A stretch of DNA of 14,152 bases from Lachnospiraceae bacterium UBA4260 (GTDB lineage Bacteria; Bacillota; Clostridia; Lachnospirales; Lachnospiraceae), in contig DGWK01000015.1 of the NCBI GenBank assembly GCA_002395235.1, positions 1-14,152 on the forward strand, read 5' to 3'. The notes beneath the pieces are model-generated. The model was not told the origin of the DNA. It ran no database searches and worked only from the letters and a program-made list of their open reading frames with translations. Below, in pieces: positions 11,770-14,152 of the stretch (positions are counted from its first letter, which is position 1; each line of letters begins with the position of its first letter). Position numbers and translations under genes: made by a program.

Positions 11770-13788
11770 ATGACCACGCAGGAAGCAATCGATTATATCA
11801 ATACTCACACCTGGAGCCAGTGGCGCCTGGGCCTTGCGCGCACGAAGGAACTTCTGCACAGGCTCGGCGACCCGCAGAAACACCTGCGCTTCGTCCACGT
11901 GGCCGGCTCCAACGGCAAAGGCTCGACCTGCGCCATGATCGAGCGCATTCTGCGCGAGGCGGGCTATCGGACAGGCTTTTTCCCGTCCCCTTATATCGAG
12001 GATTTCCGGGAGCGCATCCAGGTGAGCGGCGAGTATATCACGGAGGAAGCTCTGTGCGAAATCACCGAGCGCGTTCGCGCCGAGGCGGAGGCCATGGAGG
12101 ATCATCCGAGCCAGTTCGAGCTCATTACGGCGATCGGCATGGAGTACTTCCACCGTAAGAGGTGCGACCTTGTGGTTCTCGAAGTAGGTCTCGGCGGCGA
12201 ATTTGACGCCACCAATGTGATCGATGCCCCAGAAGTCGCCGTGATCACCCACATCGGCCTCGAGCACACCGAGTATCTCGGCGACACACTCGCCAAAATC
12301 GCGCGCACCAAGTCCGGTATCATCAAGACCGGCTCCGACGTCGTCCTCTACGAGAACGACCCGGAAGTCATGGAGGTTGTCACCGAAGTTTGCAAGGAAA
12401 AAGGCTGCCCCCTCCACATCGCAGATTTTTCCCGGATTGAGCCGCTGGGAGCGACTTTTGCGGGGCATGAATTCTTGCTGCGCGGAGCGAAGGCTTGTGC
12501 GGGCGCGGAGACTGCCGGCGCTGCCGCCACCGAGGCTTCAGCCGTCGCGGAGTCCGCTGCCGCCGCCGAAGAGTCGGCCGCTGCAGACCGGAAATACCGG
12601 CTCTCCCTCCTTGGAAGCTACCAGCTGCACAACGTGATCACAGCTCTGACCACGATCGAGGTTCTCAGGGAAAGAAACTTTGTGATCTCAGAAGATGCTG
12701 TAGTGCAGGGTCTGGCCAAGGTGCAGTGGCCCGCGCGGTTTGAAGTGCTGTGCACGGAACCGCTCTTCGTCCTGGACGGCGGCCACAACCCGCAGTGCGC
12801 GGAGGCACTGGCGGAGTCGCTCGGGGAATATCTGCCGGCAGAATCTAAGGTTGTCTTCCTGACCGGGATCCTTGGCGACAAGGATTACATGACGATTATT
12901 GATACTCTTTCTCCTTTTGCGGCGGAATTTGTCTGCGTCACCCCGGATTCGCCGCGGGCGCTGCCCGCTGACAAGCTGGCTTCCATCCTGCAGGAGAAGG
13001 GATTTGCTGCGACTTCCTGCGACAGCATTGAAGTGGGGATTACGACTGCGCTGAAGAGAGCGGCGGCAGCCGGCACAGCCGGCGCACCGGCAGTCAGCGG
13101 CGCTAACACTCCGGGCAGCGATGCACCGGCAGGCCTTGCGCCGGCCCTCCCGGTCATCGCCTTCGGTTCCCTCTATATGGCCGGTGCGATCCGCAGCGCT
13201 TTTCCCCGACTTGCTAAGAAGCAGCAGCGCGTGATCACCACCGCGAGGCGCCGCGCGATGACGCAGGAAGAGAGGGAAGAGAAGAACCGGCAGATCAGCG
13301 AGCATTTGGAGAAGCTGTTTGAGACGCCTGCTTTTGCGGATGTGAAGACGATCTTTTCCTACAGGGGCGTGTGGGACGAGGCGAATGTTGATCTTTTCAA
13401 CGAATGGGCGGAGGCGAGTGGCCTCAAGGTGGCTTGCCCGATCTCCCTCCCCAAGGGGATCATGCTGGCAGCGGTCCCGGAGGACCGGAGCGCCTGGCGA
13501 AACGGCAAATTCGACATCCCGGAGCCGGTCCGCGAGCGGTCCGAGATCCTGGAGCCGGCCGTTGTGGACGCGATCATTGTGCCCTGCGTCGCCTTTGACA
13601 AGGAAGGCAGGCGCTGCGGACACGGCGCGGGCTATTATGACCGCTTCATGCCGGCCTGCCGCCCGCAGACCAGGCTTGTCATGGTGGCCTATGATGCGCA
13701 GGAAGTGGCGAAAGTGATGACCGAGCCCACGGACATGCCGATTCCGGTTGTTGTGACGGAGTCGGGCGTGGTGGTGGAGAGGAGTTGA
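11770..13788 (+). CDS. folC: Bifunctional folylpolyglutamate synthase / 5-formyl-THF cyclo-ligase fusion
   Basis: A 672-aa protein of two fused enzymes. Residues 1 to ~482 are FolC (Mur-ligase fold), which adds glutamates to folates with ATP: HVAGSNGKGS (43-52, P-loop), SPYIEDFRERIQVSGEYI (73-90), LEVGLGGEFDATNV (137-150), HIGLEHTEYLG (161-171), DGGHNPQ (336-342). Residues ~484-670 are 5-formyltetrahydrofolate cyclo-ligase, which converts 5-formyl-THF with ATP to methenyl-THF: an Arg-rich start (TTARRRAMTQEER), IFSYRGVWDEANVDLF, NGKFDIPEP, then VPCVAFDKEGRRCGHGAGYYDRF (604-626), the GxGxGYYDR signature. Two low-complexity Ala-rich stretches (241-273 and 431-460) interrupt or link the FolC domains; the first is a surface-type insertion not usual for FolC. 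ATG 11770 has AAAGGA eight bases upstream; the open frame back to 11581 is repeat sequence. No stop or frame break lies between the domains, so the fusion is genuine in this sequence. FolC retains reduced folates; the cyclo-ligase clears the dead-end 5-formyl-THF that C1 metabolism produces. Confidence 0.93.
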   Translation: MTTQEAIDYINTHTWSQWRLGLARTKELLHRLGDPQKHLRFVHVAGSNGKGSTCAMIERILREAGYRTGFFPSPYIEDFRERIQVSGEYITEEALCEITERVRAEAEAMEDHPSQFELITAIGMEYFHRKRCDLVVLEVGLGGEFDATNVIDAPEVAVITHIGLEHTEYLGDTLAKIARTKSGIIKTGSDVVLYENDPEVMEVVTEVCKEKGCPLHIADFSRIEPLGATFAGHEFLLRGAKACAGAETAGAAATEASAVAESAAAAEESAAADRKYRLSLLGSYQLHNVITALTTIEVLRERNFVISEDAVVQGLAKVQWPARFEVLCTEPLFVLDGGHNPQCAEALAESLGEYLPAESKVVFLTGILGDKDYMTIIDTLSPFAAEFVCVTPDSPRALPADKLASILQEKGFAATSCDSIEVGITTALKRAAAAGTAGAPAVSGANTPGSDAPAGLAPALPVIAFGSLYMAGAIRSAFPRLAKKQQRVITTARRRAMTQEEREEKNRQISEHLEKLFETPAFADVKTIFSYRGVWDEANVDLFNEWAEASGLKVACPISLPKGIMLAAVPEDRSAWRNGKFDIPEPVRERSEILEPAVVDAIIVPCVAFDKEGRRCGHGAGYYDRFMPACRPQTRLVMVAYDAQEVAKVMTEPTDMPIPVVVTESGVVVERS

Positions 13789-13991
13789 GTGGTCCGGCAG
13801 TAGTTTGGATTAGAAGAAATCATCTTCACACGAGTGGTTTGGAATGAGCTTTGAGAATGTCGACGGCCCAAAAACAAAAAAAGATCAGAAAGGGTGGTAG
13901 GTTTTGAGACCTTTTCCGGCTCTGATTAAGAAATTTGAGGAAAAGAGCCGGAAGAAATGATCCAAAAAGGCAACCGTGGAACATAGAGGAT
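13789..13991. other. Noncoding gap after folC with a 10-bp stem-loop
   Basis: No credible gene is seen. TTCCGGCTCT (13914-13923) and AGAGCCGGAA (13944-13953) form a perfect 10-bp stem with a 20-base A-rich loop. A short hairpin AGGT/ACCT followed by T4 (13900-13915 region) directly precedes it and may be the folC terminator. The two structures overlap slightly at their T-rich edge and so could be alternatives. Confidence 0.4.
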
Positions 13992-14026
13992 GATAAAACG
14001 AGTCACTGGGCTTATCCCAGCGACTC
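13992..14026 (-). terminator. Rho-independent terminator of the minus-strand membrane protein gene
   Basis: On the minus strand an 11-bp stem (plus-strand arms 14000-14010 and 14016-14026, one G-U pair) with a five-base loop is followed by GTTTTATC. The gene's TAA stop codon (14012-14014) lies inside the loop, so the coding sequence forms the left arm of its own terminator. On the plus strand only a weak ACTT follows, so it works mainly leftward. Confidence 0.8.
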
Positions 14027-14152
14027 ACTTGCTTCCTCCAGTTTCTGCTCCAGTTCAGCAAAAATCCTACTCCTTCGCATGAGATAGGACACAGTCACTA
14101 TAACCGCCGTGATTCCAAGGCTCACCGGATACACCGCCATGAGCACGCTGAA
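14012..14152 (-). CDS. C-terminal end of a membrane protein, possibly a MATE-family transporter (cut by window edge)
   Basis: The minus strand is open from the window edge to TAA at 14012-14014, giving 46 residues. They read FSVLMAVYPVSLGITAVIVT then VSYLMRRSRIF followed by a charged, probably coiled tail AELEQKLEEASESLG. One membrane helix of about 20 residues ends in positively charged MRRSR, so the tail is cytoplasmic. The YP...ITA helix followed by a short basic tail resembles the last helix of MATE efflux proteins common in Clostridia. With only 46 residues visible, the family is a guess. The terminator that overlaps the stop supports a real gene end. Confidence 0.55.
   Translation of the reverse strand, partial: FSVLMAVYPVSLGITAVIVTVSYLMRRSRIFAELEQKLEEASESLG

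Noticed and set aside
12688..13623. Minus-strand open frame across the folC fusion
   Set aside because: Basic, low-information translation typical of an antisense shadow, opposite well-conserved FolC and cyclo-ligase motifs.

Overview
The window looks like a piece of chromosome from an anaerobic Clostridia-type Firmicute, probably Lachnospiraceae-like. The reasons are strong AGGAGG-type ribosome binding sites, GC-ending codon use, a clostridial formate-THF ligase/FchA/FolD set, a Firmicutes-type THF riboswitch ahead of folT, a PucR/CdaR regulator, and a decayed repA_N-type plasmid/ICE replication gene at the left edge. The species is not identifiable by eye. I see no rRNA, tRNA, CRISPR or intact insertion sequence.

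Layout. (1) 1-844: mobile-element debris, a repA_N replication-initiator pseudogene behind a leader terminator, then two small hairpins. (2) 845-2353, minus strand: a PucR-family regulator, divergent from everything to its right. (3) 2724-9311, all plus strand: a 412-aa poorly characterised cysteine-rich protein (weakly like V4R/ATC-hydrolase proteins), a stand-alone GcvT-fold THF-dependent C1-transferase, two short-chain dehydrogenases, formate-THF ligase (Fhs) and methenyl-THF cyclohydrolase/formimino-THF cyclodeaminase (FchA). (4) 9312-9682: a repeat-bearing gap. (5) 9683-10749: FolD followed directly by the severely deleted remnant of a formate/nitrite-transporter (FNT) gene. (6) 10833-11541: THF riboswitch and folT, the folate S-component of an ECF transporter. 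(7) 11634-13788: a 26-bp tandem repeat array, then a FolC-5-formyl-THF cyclo-ligase fusion gene. (8) 14012-14152, minus strand: the C-terminal end of a membrane protein, with its stop codon in the loop of its own terminator.

Reading of the whole. The window is a folate one-carbon island. FolT would import folate, FolC would polyglutamylate it, and the fused cyclo-ligase would recover 5-formyl-THF. The GcvT-like enzyme would take a C1 group from an unknown donor. FolD (oxidation), FchA (hydrolysis) and Fhs (formyl-THF + ADP + Pi to formate + ATP) would turn it into reducing power, ATP and formate. The FNT remnant fits formate as a past product. No P-, H- or L-protein of glycine cleavage, no corrinoid protein and no CODH lie here, so this is neither an ordinary glycine cleavage operon nor a complete Wood-Ljungdahl cluster. 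The best candidate for an undescribed system is a PucR-controlled, THF-dependent C1-harvesting catabolic operon in which the 412-aa protein and the two dehydrogenases prepare the donor. The donor is unknown. FolD also lacks two residues needed for cyclohydrolase activity in the family, which would make FchA obligatory.
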